Origin: Caldifarciminota bacterium
GTDB taxonomy: Bacteria; Hydrothermota; Tepidihabitantia; Tepidihabitantales; Tepidihabitantaceae
DNA: 10,528 nucleotides
Direction of reading: 5' to 3'
Assembly: GCA_903908785.1 (NCBI GenBank)
Contig: CAIVTL010000214.1
Location: 1 to 10,528, forward strand
Both the position numbers and the translations under genes were made by a program. This document shows positions 1 through 6,306 of the stretch, piece after piece. Below the pieces are notes generated by a model. It saw only the letters and a list, made by a program, of their open reading frames with translations. It ran no database searches and was not told the DNA's origin. Every line of letters starts with the position of its first letter. Position 1 is the first letter of the stretch.

Positions 1-1588
1 GCCGCTCTGGGAAGGCTCGAAGTTCGTCCTGCCCAATGTCCGGATGAAGTCCATCCAGTTCCCGGGCCTGGAGCTCGGCTCGTCGGTTGAATGGATAGTC
101 GAGGACATTACCCACAACCCGGTAATGGCAGGCCAGTACGACGGCGAGGTCCCATTCGAGAGCGGGGACCCGATGGTCACGATGGCCTATACGATTGACG
201 CGCCGACGGCGATGAAATTCCGCTGGCTGGTCAAGTCCGGGTCGGTGGACACGAGCTTTGCGACCAAGGGCAACCGGCAGAGGATGACGTGGTCGGCAAA
301 CAACGTATCCAAGGTTGTGTACGAACCGATGATGCCGTACGTCGAGTCGATGACCCGGCTCTTCGTCTGCACCCAGCCGGATTGGCAGACGTGGTCGAAG
401 TGGTACTATAACCTCTGCTCGACCCAGTACGAGATCGACTCCGCGCTCGGGGCCGAAATCGACGCCCTGACTGCGGGCGCGCCGACCGAGGATGCCAAGG
501 TGCGCGCGCTCTACAATTTCGTGGACCAGAAGATTCGCTACGTCGAAACGTCCTATTCGGGTAAGAAGGCCGGGTACCAGCCGGAGAAAATCAGCCTGAC
601 GTACCAGAAGCGCTACGGCGTATGCCGGGACAAGGCCGCTTTGCTCGCCGGAATGCTGCGTCACGTCGGCGTCGACGCCTACATCACCCTGACCAACGGC
701 GGCTCCCAGACCGACAAGGAACTGCCGGTCGACCAGTTCAACCATGCCACCGTCGCGGTCAAGCGCGCGGACGGCAGCATCTACTACCTCGACCCGACCG
801 TCGAGAACTCGCGCCAGCTCTACGCCGCGCCCGAGATGAACCGCGGCGTGCTCGTGGCCACGAAAGATGGCGACGACCTGCGCTTCACGCCGCTGCTTCC
901 GGCCGATTCGAACCAGCTCGAGGTACGCATCTACGACACGCTTGCCGCCGCCGGCTCGCTCTCCGGGGCAGCCGAGTTGACGCCGGTCGGGATGCAGGAA
1001 CTGCGCCTGCGCTCGCTGGCTCAATACCTGCCACCGGAGCAGCAGAAACAGACGTTCGAACGGTACCTGCGCGCATTCGGGCCCAGCGCGCGGCTCGACA
1101 CCATTACCATGACCGACCCGCGCGACCTCGACCAGCCGTTTGCGATTAAGTTCCACTTCACGGTACGCGACTTCGCCACCGTCCTGAAATCCAAAATCCA
1201 AAATCGTAAATCCACAATCCGCTTCACGCTGCCCAAGTCGGGCAACGGCATGTTCCCGTCCAATAGCTTCAGCTGGGCGTCGTCGATGCCGGTGCGGAAG
1301 TACGACGTCGACTTCCACTCGACCCAGGCCTGGCACATGGTCCACGAAATGACTCTTCCCAAGGGATACAAGGCCGTGTTGGTGCCGGACCCGCTGGTGC
1401 AGACTGCGGGCCGGGTCAGCGCAACGTCAGAAACCAAGGTCGTGGGCAACCGCGTCGTGAATGAAGCCCGGTTCAGCCTGAATGACCCGGTTGTGCCGGT
1501 GGCCGAATACCCGGAACTGCGCGGCCTGCTCGCCGCCACCGAAGAAATCGAACGGCAGCATGTGATGCTGAAACCGAGCGAGGAGTAG
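1..1588 (+). CDS. DUF3857/transglutaminase-like protein, 5' end outside window
   Basis: The reading frame is open to the left edge; the first whole codon is at position 2, so the Met at 44 is internal and the real start lies upstream. Numbering from position 2 gives 528 visible residues. The start of the window matches the late part of a DUF3857 domain (FPGLELGSSVEW, like the family's SFPGxExGSxIEY). A transglutaminase/protease core follows at about residues 155-285, with Cys208 in GVCRDKAALLAGML, His248 in QFNHATVAV and Asp264 in YYLDPT: a complete Cys-His-Asp triad. The C-terminal third is beta-rich and carries a heptad repeat tract (residues 396-406). Family members are usually exported and about 600-700 residues long, so roughly the first 120-150 residues are missing. 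Substrate is unknown; members of this superfamily can act as cysteine proteases or acyl transferases. The family call is firm, the activity is inferred. Confidence 0.9.
   Translation, partial: PLWEGSKFVLPNVRMKSIQFPGLELGSSVEWIVEDITHNPVMAGQYDGEVPFESGDPMVTMAYTIDAPTAMKFRWLVKSGSVDTSFATKGNRQRMTWSANNVSKVVYEPMMPYVESMTRLFVCTQPDWQTWSKWYYNLCSTQYEIDSALGAEIDALTAGAPTEDAKVRALYNFVDQKIRYVETSYSGKKAGYQPEKISLTYQKRYGVCRDKAALLAGMLRHVGVDAYITLTNGGSQTDKELPVDQFNHATVAVKRADGSIYYLDPTVENSRQLYAAPEMNRGVLVATKDGDDLRFTPLLPADSNQLEVRIYDTLAAAGSLSGAAELTPVGMQELRLRSLAQYLPPEQQKQTFERYLRAFGPSARLDTITMTDPRDLDQPFAIKFHFTVRDFATVLKSKIQNRKSTIRFTLPKSGNGMFPSNSFSWASSMPVRKYDVDFHSTQAWHMVHEMTLPKGYKAVLVPDPLVQTAGRVSATSETKVVGNRVVNEARFSLNDPVVPVAEYPELRGLLAATEEIERQHVMLKPSEE
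1187..1219 (+). repeat. Heptad tandem repeat inside the first transglutaminase gene
   Basis: A tract of period exactly 7: a partial unit AAATC at 1187-1191, then CAAAATC at 1192-1198 and again at 1199-1205, GTAAATC at 1206-1212 and CACAATC at 1213-1219. It is much richer in A+T than its surroundings. It encodes the basic, polar stretch KSKIQNRKSTI between two beta-rich segments and keeps the gene in frame. Confidence 0.85.
1581..1585 (+). promoter_or_regulatory. Ribosome-binding site inside the preceding stop region
   Basis: AGGAG lies 6 bases before the ATG at 1592 and is made from the last two Glu codons of the upstream gene, directly against its TAG (1586-1588). This supports the start at 1592 and suggests translational coupling of the two transglutaminase-like genes. 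Confidence 0.8.
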
Positions 1589-1591
1589 AAC

Positions 1592-3586
1592 ATGAGAAGG
1601 GTTCAAGGGTTCAGGGGTTCTGGGGTTCGGGTGTCGGGTCTGGCCGTCTTGGCCTTTGTCATTTGCACTTTGTCCTTTGCACTTGCCTCTGAGGTCGACG
1701 ACCTGATTAAGTCCGCTCCCGGCCATGAGGCCTATCCCGAGGCCGGCGCGCTCATTCTGCTCGACCGCAAGGTTGTAACCGTGGATGAGAACAACAGCAC
1801 GACGATGGAGCGGTACCTGGTCGTGAAGATATTCGAAGACCGGGGCCGGGATGATTTCGGTGAGATAACGCAGAAGTTCAACAAGGACGGGCAGACAGTC
1901 GAGGTGCTCGAGGCCCGCACCCACAAGCCGGATGGCTCGATTGTCAAACCCGAGGCCCGCGCCATCTCGGACGTGAGCGCGCCCGAGGTCTTTGACGCGA
2001 TGGCCTACACCAACGCGATGCTCAAGGTTGTCTCGTTCCCCGCGCTCGAAAGGGACGCGGTCATCGAGTACCGGGTCCGCGTGAAGCCGAAGAAGAGCGA
2101 GAAGGAAGACGGCTTCTCGGGCACGGTGCGGTTCGGCGGGCTGTACCCGGCACAGAAGCGCGAGTTCACGCTCGTGGTGCCCAAGGCCGCGGCCTTCAAG
2201 TACGCCTGGTCCATGGCCGGAGTGGAACCGAAGGTCGAAACCCTCCAGTCGCAAATCTCTTACACCTGGGCATTGACCAACACGCCTCAGATAATCGAGG
2301 AACCGGGCATGCCCGACATCGCCAAGCTGGTGCCGGTGCTCTCGTTCTCGTCGTACAAAGACTGGAAGCAGGTGGCGGACAAGCTGAAGAAGGAGTTCGA
2401 CAAGGGGCTGGTCCAGTCGCCGGAAGTCAAGCGGCTGGCCGACTCACTTGCCACCAACCCGCTCTCCGGCGTGCTCAACTTCAACACGCCGGACTGTGCG
2501 GTCAGGGCTATCTACCTCTACGTAACCCAGAAGTTCCGGAGCGTCGCCCTCGACTACGGTGACGCCGGGTACGACGCCCACAAGCCGGCGCAGGTGCTTT
2601 CGTGGAAGTACGGCGACTGCCGGGACAAGAACTGCCTGCTGATAAGCCTGCTGCGGGCGGCCGGCATCAAGGCATTCCCCGTGGTCCTGAGCCGGGTTCT
2701 GCCCGCGGTCAATGACGTCCCGTCGCCCGATGCGTTCGACTGGCTCGCGACGATGGCCTTTGTGTCCGATACCGCATCCGCCCAATCGGCAATCGACAAT
2801 CACCGCTCGCCAATCTTTTTAGACCCGTTTGCCGAGTACTACCTGTACGGTACGATACCGGAAGACGAAGCCGGGTCCGACGCGCTCTTTCTCGACGGCG
2901 AGTCCGGCGAGCTGGCCGCGGTGCCGGGCAAGGGTGACGCGCAGAGCGACCTTGCGATTACTACCGCCGACTTCACGCTTGGCGCGAACGGCGACCTGTC
3001 CGGAACGGTTCTGACTGAAGCGGGCGGATTCTACGACGGCGAGGTTCGTTCCGGCTGGCGTGACCAGACCCCGACCGACCGCAAGCGCGCGATGGCGCAG
3101 ACCGCGTCGGCCATCAGGATCGGCGCGCAGATTGACTCGTTCTGGTTCTCCGACTTGAACGACCTGGCGAAGCCGGCAACAGCCGGGTTCCGCTTCACGG
3201 CCCCGCACTACGCCGTGACTCAGAAAGGCGAGGTCTCGATGCGCGTGCCGACCCCGGCCGTGGTCGGCGAGCCGCTGTTCGGGATTACCTCAAGCGCCCG
3301 ACGCATCAACCCGGTCGAGACGCGGCCGGCCCGCATCTACGTCTACAAGTGCAATATCAAGCTGCCGCCGGACTTGAAGGTGGATATCCTGCCCGACAGC
3401 GTGGCGGTCAGCGACACCAGCGGCTCCTCCGAAGGCGGCTGGGCCAAGACCGCGGACGGTGTCAGTTTCTTCTACGCGGTCCGGTTGATAAAGGAGAACT
3501 ACAAGGCGAGCGAATTCCCGAAACTTAAGTCCGCAATCGACGCGATAACCCGCCCCCAGTTCCGCGAGGTGTATTTCCTGAAGTAG
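1592..3586 (+). CDS. Exported DUF3857/transglutaminase-like protein lacking the catalytic His
   Basis: A 664-residue paralogue of the gene before it, 3 bases downstream and probably cotranscribed. Residues 1-33 form a Sec signal peptide: an Arg-rich start, a hydrophobic core around residues 18-32 and a likely cut after SFALA; Cys25 is not in a lipobox. DUF3857 spans about residues 55-205 (YLVVKIFEDRG; VVSFPALERDAVIEYRV). The transglutaminase core spans about 290-415, with Cys343 in WKYGDCRDKNCLL and Asp411 in IFLDPF. Where the paralogue has FNHATVAV, this protein reads AFDWLATMAF, so Trp384 occupies the His position. The Cys-to-His spacing agrees (41 against 40), making misalignment unlikely. 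The loop from that position to Asp is 11 residues longer and is encoded by a heptad repeat. The C-terminal 250 residues are beta-rich. It is probably a periplasmic pseudoenzyme or binding protein; that is inference. Start chosen from the AGGAG site; a GTG at 1631 would leave an uncharged signal peptide. Confidence 0.9.
   Translation: MRRVQGFRGSGVRVSGLAVLAFVICTLSFALASEVDDLIKSAPGHEAYPEAGALILLDRKVVTVDENNSTTMERYLVVKIFEDRGRDDFGEITQKFNKDGQTVEVLEARTHKPDGSIVKPEARAISDVSAPEVFDAMAYTNAMLKVVSFPALERDAVIEYRVRVKPKKSEKEDGFSGTVRFGGLYPAQKREFTLVVPKAAAFKYAWSMAGVEPKVETLQSQISYTWALTNTPQIIEEPGMPDIAKLVPVLSFSSYKDWKQVADKLKKEFDKGLVQSPEVKRLADSLATNPLSGVLNFNTPDCAVRAIYLYVTQKFRSVALDYGDAGYDAHKPAQVLSWKYGDCRDKNCLLISLLRAAGIKAFPVVLSRVLPAVNDVPSPDAFDWLATMAFVSDTASAQSAIDNHRSPIFLDPFAEYYLYGTIPEDEAGSDALFLDGESGELAAVPGKGDAQSDLAITTADFTLGANGDLSGTVLTEAGGFYDGEVRSGWRDQTPTDRKRAMAQTASAIRIGAQIDSFWFSDLNDLAKPATAGFRFTAPHYAVTQKGEVSMRVPTPAVVGEPLFGITSSARRINPVETRPARIYVYKCNIKLPPDLKVDILPDSVAVSDTSGSSEGGWAKTADGVSFFYAVRLIKENYKASEFPKLKSAIDAITRPQFREVYFLK
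1597..1635 (+). repeat. Octad tandem repeat encoding the signal-peptide n-region
   Basis: Four units of period 8: AAGGGTTC at 1597-1604 and 1605-1612, AGGGGTTC at 1613-1620, TGGGGTTC at 1621-1628, then a decayed GGGTGTC. It begins 5 bases after the start of the ATG and encodes residues VQGFRGSGVRV of the second transglutaminase-like protein. Confidence 0.85.
1653..1687 (+). repeat. Heptad tandem repeat encoding the signal-peptide core
   Basis: Units of period 7 following NNTTTGY: CCTTTGT at 1653-1659, CATTTGC at 1660-1666, ACTTTGT at 1667-1673, CCTTTGC at 1674-1680, and a decayed ACTTGCC at 1681-1687. It encodes FVICTLSFALA, the hydrophobic core and cleavage region of the signal peptide. Confidence 0.85.
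2781..2815 (+). repeat. Heptad tandem repeat in the transglutaminase-core loop
   Basis: Five units of period 7 following NNCAATC: CCCAATC at 2781-2787, GGCAATC at 2788-2794, GACAATC at 2795-2801, a diverged ACCGCTC at 2802-2808, and GCCAATC at 2809-2815. It encodes AQSAIDNHRSPI between Trp384 and Asp411, and its length accounts for the extra 11 residues relative to the paralogue. Confidence 0.85.
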
Positions 3587-3605
3587 CGCCCTTCACGCAA
3601 TCCTC

Positions 3606-3639
3606 TGACGCCCCAAGCCGGAAACGGCCTGGGGCGTCA
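3606..3639 (+). terminator. Strong hairpin after the transglutaminase pair
   Basis: Arms 3606-3620 and 3625-3639 pair over 15 positions with one A/C mismatch, closed by a GAAA tetraloop. It begins 20 bases after the stop at 3586, as expected for a terminator, but no T-run follows; the next bases lead straight into a promoter. It may end transcription inefficiently, protect the 3' end of the upstream mRNA, or both. Confidence 0.6.
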
Positions 3640-3647
3640 AGCTTGAC
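3636..3647. promoter_or_regulatory. 12-bp palindrome overlapping the -35 box (possible operator)
   Basis: GTCAAGCTTGAC is a perfect inverted repeat. Its left part is shared with the 3' arm of the hairpin and its right part covers TTGAC of the -35 box. That position would suit a repressor site, but no regulator gene is in view and chance is possible. Confidence 0.35.
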
Positions 3648-3670
3648 ATCCGAACCGAATTGTGTTTAAT
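3643..3670 (+). promoter_or_regulatory. Sigma70-type promoter of the two-gene cassette
   Basis: The -35 box TTGACA (3643-3648) is a perfect consensus. A 16-base spacer leads to TTTAAT (3665-3670), one mismatch from TATAAT, preceded by TGTG as in extended -10 promoters. Transcription would begin near 3677, giving a leader of about 36 bases before the ATG at 3713. Confidence 0.75.
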
Positions 3671-3700
3671 CAGGCAAACCCGCGCCCATCAGCGGCGCAA

Positions 3701-3706
3701 AAGGAG
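3701..3706 (+). promoter_or_regulatory. Ribosome-binding site that fixes the start at 3713
   Basis: AAGGAG lies 6 bases before the ATG at 3713. The in-frame GTG at 3662 lies inside the promoter, upstream of the predicted transcript start, so it cannot be the initiator of this transcript. Confidence 0.8.
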
Positions 3707-3712
3707 AAGAAC

Positions 3713-4096
3713 ATGCCCGAAGTGGTCTTTGACCCAATGGCAGACAAGCTGACCGTGCGACTGAAGTACAGCGGGGCTGCGGCAATAGCATACCAGTGCG
3801 ACCTGCTAGACAACTACGGCAAGAAGATGATGGATTCCATCATCGGGGAGGTCTCCGACTCAGATTCGCGAGACCTGCTCAAACCCGCGTCCAAGAACCA
3901 CAACCTATTCCTGCGAGTATTGTTCTCCTACACCGGTAGTCCTAACATGCACATCGAACTGACACTCGACGTCTGCGAGGAGAAAGAGGAAGAATCGACG
4001 CGCATCGGTGGCTTCGTCCAACCCATCGACATCTTGGACGAGGACGCCCATACGTACAAGCCGAGACTCAAGCTGGTCGGAAAGGGGATGCCATGA
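3713..4096 (+). CDS. Conserved-looking small beta-rich protein, function unknown
   Basis: A 127-residue protein that I do not recognise. It has no signal peptide or membrane segment and should be cytoplasmic. Several stretches alternate polar and apolar residues as in beta strands (KLTVRLKY, AIAYQCDLL, LFLRVLFSYTG, MHIELTLDV, PRLKLVG), separated by a charged loop EEKEEEST, which suggests a small beta-sandwich or barrel. It has two Cys residues, not placed like a metal site. The longer frame from GTG 3662 is rejected because of the promoter and the AAGGAG site. Its last codons overlap the start of the next gene (ATGA at 4093-4096), so the two are almost certainly translated together from the promoter at 3643-3670. 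The pairing with an exported barrel-like protein hints at a regulator, chaperone or immunity-like partner, but the sequence does not decide this. Confidence 0.75.
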   Translation: MPEVVFDPMADKLTVRLKYSGAAAIAYQCDLLDNYGKKMMDSIIGEVSDSDSRDLLKPASKNHNLFLRVLFSYTGSPNMHIELTLDVCEEKEEESTRIGGFVQPIDILDEDAHTYKPRLKLVGKGMP

Positions 4097-5232
4097 ATCT
4101 GAGGACTGCTGCTGTCTCCCTGCTGCTTGCTGCGGCGATGCCATGCCTCGGACAGGGCACCGCGCTCGATACCACCAAGACAGGGATCTCGAAGAAGGAT
4201 GCGGTCGCGCTAGGTGGCATGAAGGCCAGCGACCTCAAAGTCGACTTCGCGGTGCCAGACATGCCCGCCTTTCAGGCCCTCGGCGTAGACCCGACGGATA
4301 TCCTCAGGCCATCGGACCCGAAGACCCTCGCGCTGATGCTGGCCGAGCGGGCCACGAACCTAAGCGTGATTCCGTCATCCTACGCGATCGAACTCGCCCC
4401 GTTTCGACTGCTCTTCAGCCATACGCTGACCGCTAAGGACTACAACAACTGGCTCTCCGCCATCTTCTACAACGCCCGCCTCTCCGCAGGCAGCGTCCGG
4501 ACCGGTGAGTTCGGCGCCGGTTCCGATGTGGCCGCGGGCGCCAGGCTGACCCTGTACAACGGCACGGACCTGCTGCGCGATTCCCTGTACAAGAAGGGGG
4601 CCGTGCGGCTGCTGAAGCAACGAAATGCTCTAGTGGATTCGTGCGAATCGACATTCGTGGCTGCCGAAGGATTTGATGCTATCGACAGCCACCCTGACCT
4701 AGCGGCGCGTGAATCCGCCTACTGCGACTCGGTGGCCACGGCTAGGACAGGGTCGGGATTCAAGCTGTTGCGCGACGCGGCGAGGGAACGTGATTGGAAC
4801 CATACCGTCGTCGACTTCGCGTATGCGGCCAAGTGGTCGTCACCCGACTCGTTCACCAAGAACCTCGTGCTGCTCAGCCATACGGGCTGGCTCTACGGAA
4901 CGGTGAAGTTTAGCTCGGCCACCCAAGGGCTGTTTGGCGCGACCGCCATCTACGCACGTGGAGACTCGACATGGAAACTCAGCGGTGCCCTCGCGGCCCG
5001 GGTGTATGGCGGGGCCAACAACGCGAAGGTTTTCCTCCAGGGACAAATCAAGAAGACCTTCGTCGACACGATGGTATCGCTGGCCGGTAGCGGCGGCGTG
5101 GAAATCCTGTTCCTCGGAGGCAACTGGCTTGAGTTCACGCTAGCGTACGAAAAGGAGTTCCCGGGCGGTTCAAAGCTGACCCCAGGGCTGAAGTACAACA
5201 TAACCCTGCCCGAGAGCTTTACGAAGTTCTAG
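4093..5232 (+). CDS. Secreted, probable outer-membrane beta-barrel protein
   Basis: 379 residues beginning with a Sec signal peptide (MNLRTAAVSLLLAAAMPCLG, likely cut near Gly20-Gly22); Cys18 follows Pro, so it is not a lipobox. The mature N-terminal part has a segment VPDMPAFQALGV...ILRP...LALML...AIELAPFRLL that resembles, from memory, an uncharacterised family of exported proteins in Gram-negative bacteria. Residues 100-155 and 255-379 are rich in alternating beta strands with aromatic ends (AIFYNARLSAG, ARLTLYNG, WLYGTVKFS, LAARVYGG, WLEFTLAYE, GLKYNITL). The protein ends in Phe, the usual last residue of outer-membrane barrels. A helical, charged segment (about 160-240) interrupts the strands. 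The ATG overlaps the preceding stop; a weak AAAGGGG lies 5 bases upstream. The stop shares CTAG with the convergent gene. Role unknown; the barrel call is inference. Confidence 0.75.
   Translation: MNLRTAAVSLLLAAAMPCLGQGTALDTTKTGISKKDAVALGGMKASDLKVDFAVPDMPAFQALGVDPTDILRPSDPKTLALMLAERATNLSVIPSSYAIELAPFRLLFSHTLTAKDYNNWLSAIFYNARLSAGSVRTGEFGAGSDVAAGARLTLYNGTDLLRDSLYKKGAVRLLKQRNALVDSCESTFVAAEGFDAIDSHPDLAARESAYCDSVATARTGSGFKLLRDAARERDWNHTVVDFAYAAKWSSPDSFTKNLVLLSHTGWLYGTVKFSSATQGLFGATAIYARGDSTWKLSGALAARVYGGANNAKVFLQGQIKKTFVDTMVSLAGSGGVEILFLGGNWLEFTLAYEKEFPGGSKLTPGLKYNITLPESFTKF
5229..5232. other. CTAG palindrome used as stop codon on both strands
   Basis: Positions 5230-5232 are TAG ending the + strand barrel-like gene. 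Positions 5229-5231 read as TAG on the - strand, ending the MYG1-like gene. The convergent genes thus overlap by 4 bases with no room for a terminator between them. Confidence 0.95.
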
Positions 5233-6293
5233 GGCGCGTCCGGAATTGGTCGCCGCAGGGCGACGCAGCGGGCGAGCGACCATTGGTACCAGTCGCAGAC
5301 GTCGCCGATGCAGCGGCCGGTTGACTGGCACAGCGGCTTGAGCCGGGCCGGGTCGAGGCCGATTTTGACCAGCTCGGCAATCTGGTCGAGGCCAAGCCGG
5401 GTCGGCGGCACGTCCGCCTGGGTCAGGCTGCCGTTCAGGAGCATCTGGCCCTGCTTGTGGTAGAACCACTCTTCCGCGCCCGGCACCTGGCCTTCGGCCA
5501 CCAACCGTTCCTCTTCGGTCGTGACCATTTGACCTTTGGCCGCCTGCTCGGCCAGCCGCAGTAACTTCGCCGCCTCGCGCAGGTCCACGCCTGCCTGCTT
5601 GTTGCCGAACACCGCCACGTTTCCCGTTGACCGCCGCTGGATTACGACCGCGGCGCGCGCGCCGTATTCGGACCGGGCGTACTTGTGGATTCCATCCTCG
5701 TCCGAGTCAATGCTCACCATCCGCAGCCGGCGCTGCCCGACCGTGACTTCCTCGACCTTGGCCTTGGCATCGAACTCCGGTTTCACCACCGTGAAGAACC
5801 GCACTTGCTCCTGATGCTTGGCCTCGATTGCCACCAGCGCCCATTCGATTACCCGCTGCGGGTCGGTCGGATACCGGGCATGCAGCAGCTTGACTACGTA
5901 GGAGATGTCAAACGGCGAGGCGTTGCCTTCGACGTCCGCGGCCCGGACGAACCGGAGAATCTTGGCCAGTGCGGGGTCGTCGCTGATACCGAGTTCCTTC
6001 GCCACCAGTGTCGTAGCGCAGTCGCCCGCCTTCCGGCCCTCTGCCAGAGTCGGGTGTTCGTCGAACCGCCCGCCGCCGACGCCAAGCAACAGGATGCCGC
6101 GCGCCTCGTAGTCTTCGGGCTTCAAGCCCGCCTCAGACAGCTTCCGGACAGAAGTGAAAGAGACGGCGGCCGTGCTGCTGCCCGGAAACCGCTGCTCGCC
6201 GAACTTGCGCAGCAGCCAGATTGCCACGATTTCGTCCAGGTGCGGCCGTTCGTGGGTCAGCAGTTCGGTGAACCGGACCGGCTGCTCGCTCAC
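5229..6293 (-). CDS. Putative MYG1/DHH-like phosphoesterase with Cys-rich C-terminus
   Basis: 354 residues, last gene of the metF-metH operon, starting at GTG 6293, 13 bases after the metH stop, with AAGG 7 bases upstream. Near the N-terminus, THERPHLDEIVAIWLL (His14, His18, Asp20, Glu21) resembles the metal-binding HxxxxHxDE motif of MYG1 proteins. FDEHPTLAEGRKAGDCATTLVAKELGI (Asp78, His80) fits the later DHH-like motif, and RAADVEGNASPFDI (Asp120) a third Asp. MYG1 is a DHH-superfamily nuclease in eukaryotes, so metal-dependent phosphoesterase or RNA exonuclease activity is possible. Residues about 185-245 look like a second alpha/beta domain (AVVIQRRSTGNVAVFG). The last 35 residues hold Cys322, Cys328, Cys333 and Cys343 with conserved-looking aromatics (CDWYQW), a possible zinc or iron-sulfur site. 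The family assignment is by motif only; the protein is certainly real, the function is not settled. Confidence 0.6.
   Translation of the reverse strand: MSEQPVRFTELLTHERPHLDEIVAIWLLRKFGEQRFPGSSTAAVSFTSVRKLSEAGLKPEDYEARGILLLGVGGGRFDEHPTLAEGRKAGDCATTLVAKELGISDDPALAKILRFVRAADVEGNASPFDISYVVKLLHARYPTDPQRVIEWALVAIEAKHQEQVRFFTVVKPEFDAKAKVEEVTVGQRRLRMVSIDSDEDGIHKYARSEYGARAAVVIQRRSTGNVAVFGNKQAGVDLREAAKLLRLAEQAAKGQMVTTEEERLVAEGQVPGAEEWFYHKQGQMLLNGSLTQADVPPTRLGLDQIAELVKIGLDPARLKPLCQSTGRCIGDVCDWYQWSLARCVALRRPIPDAP
5525..5538. repeat. Possible two-unit heptad remnant
   Basis: CCATTTG (5525-5531) followed by ACCTTTG (5532-5538) matches the NNTTTGY-type units seen at 1653-1687. It encodes, on the - strand, AKGQMV just before the C-terminal region of the MYG1-like protein. 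Two units are too few to exclude chance. Confidence 0.3.
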
Positions 6294-6306
6294 CCGCCTG
6301 CCTTAC

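Noticed and set aside
44..46. ATG at 44 as the start of the first gene
   Set aside because: The frame is open to the edge, no ribosome-binding site precedes it, and the DUF3857 domain is already under way.
1592..1687. Lipoprotein signal at Cys25 of the second transglutaminase-like protein
   Set aside because: The residues before Cys25 are FVI, which does not fit the lipobox, and a good signal peptidase I site follows.
1427..2254. Open frame of 275 codons on the - strand across the two transglutaminase-like genes
   Set aside because: It spans two well-supported + strand genes and their junction and has no family motif or ribosome-binding site worth noting.
1187..2815. CRISPR array as explanation of the repeat tracts
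   Set aside because: Units are 7-8 bases, directly adjacent and degenerate, without spacers, and lie inside genes.
3662..3712. GTG-initiated N-terminal extension of the 127-residue protein
   Set aside because: This GTG lies within the promoter, upstream of the expected transcript start, whereas ATG 3713 has a well-spaced AAGGAG.
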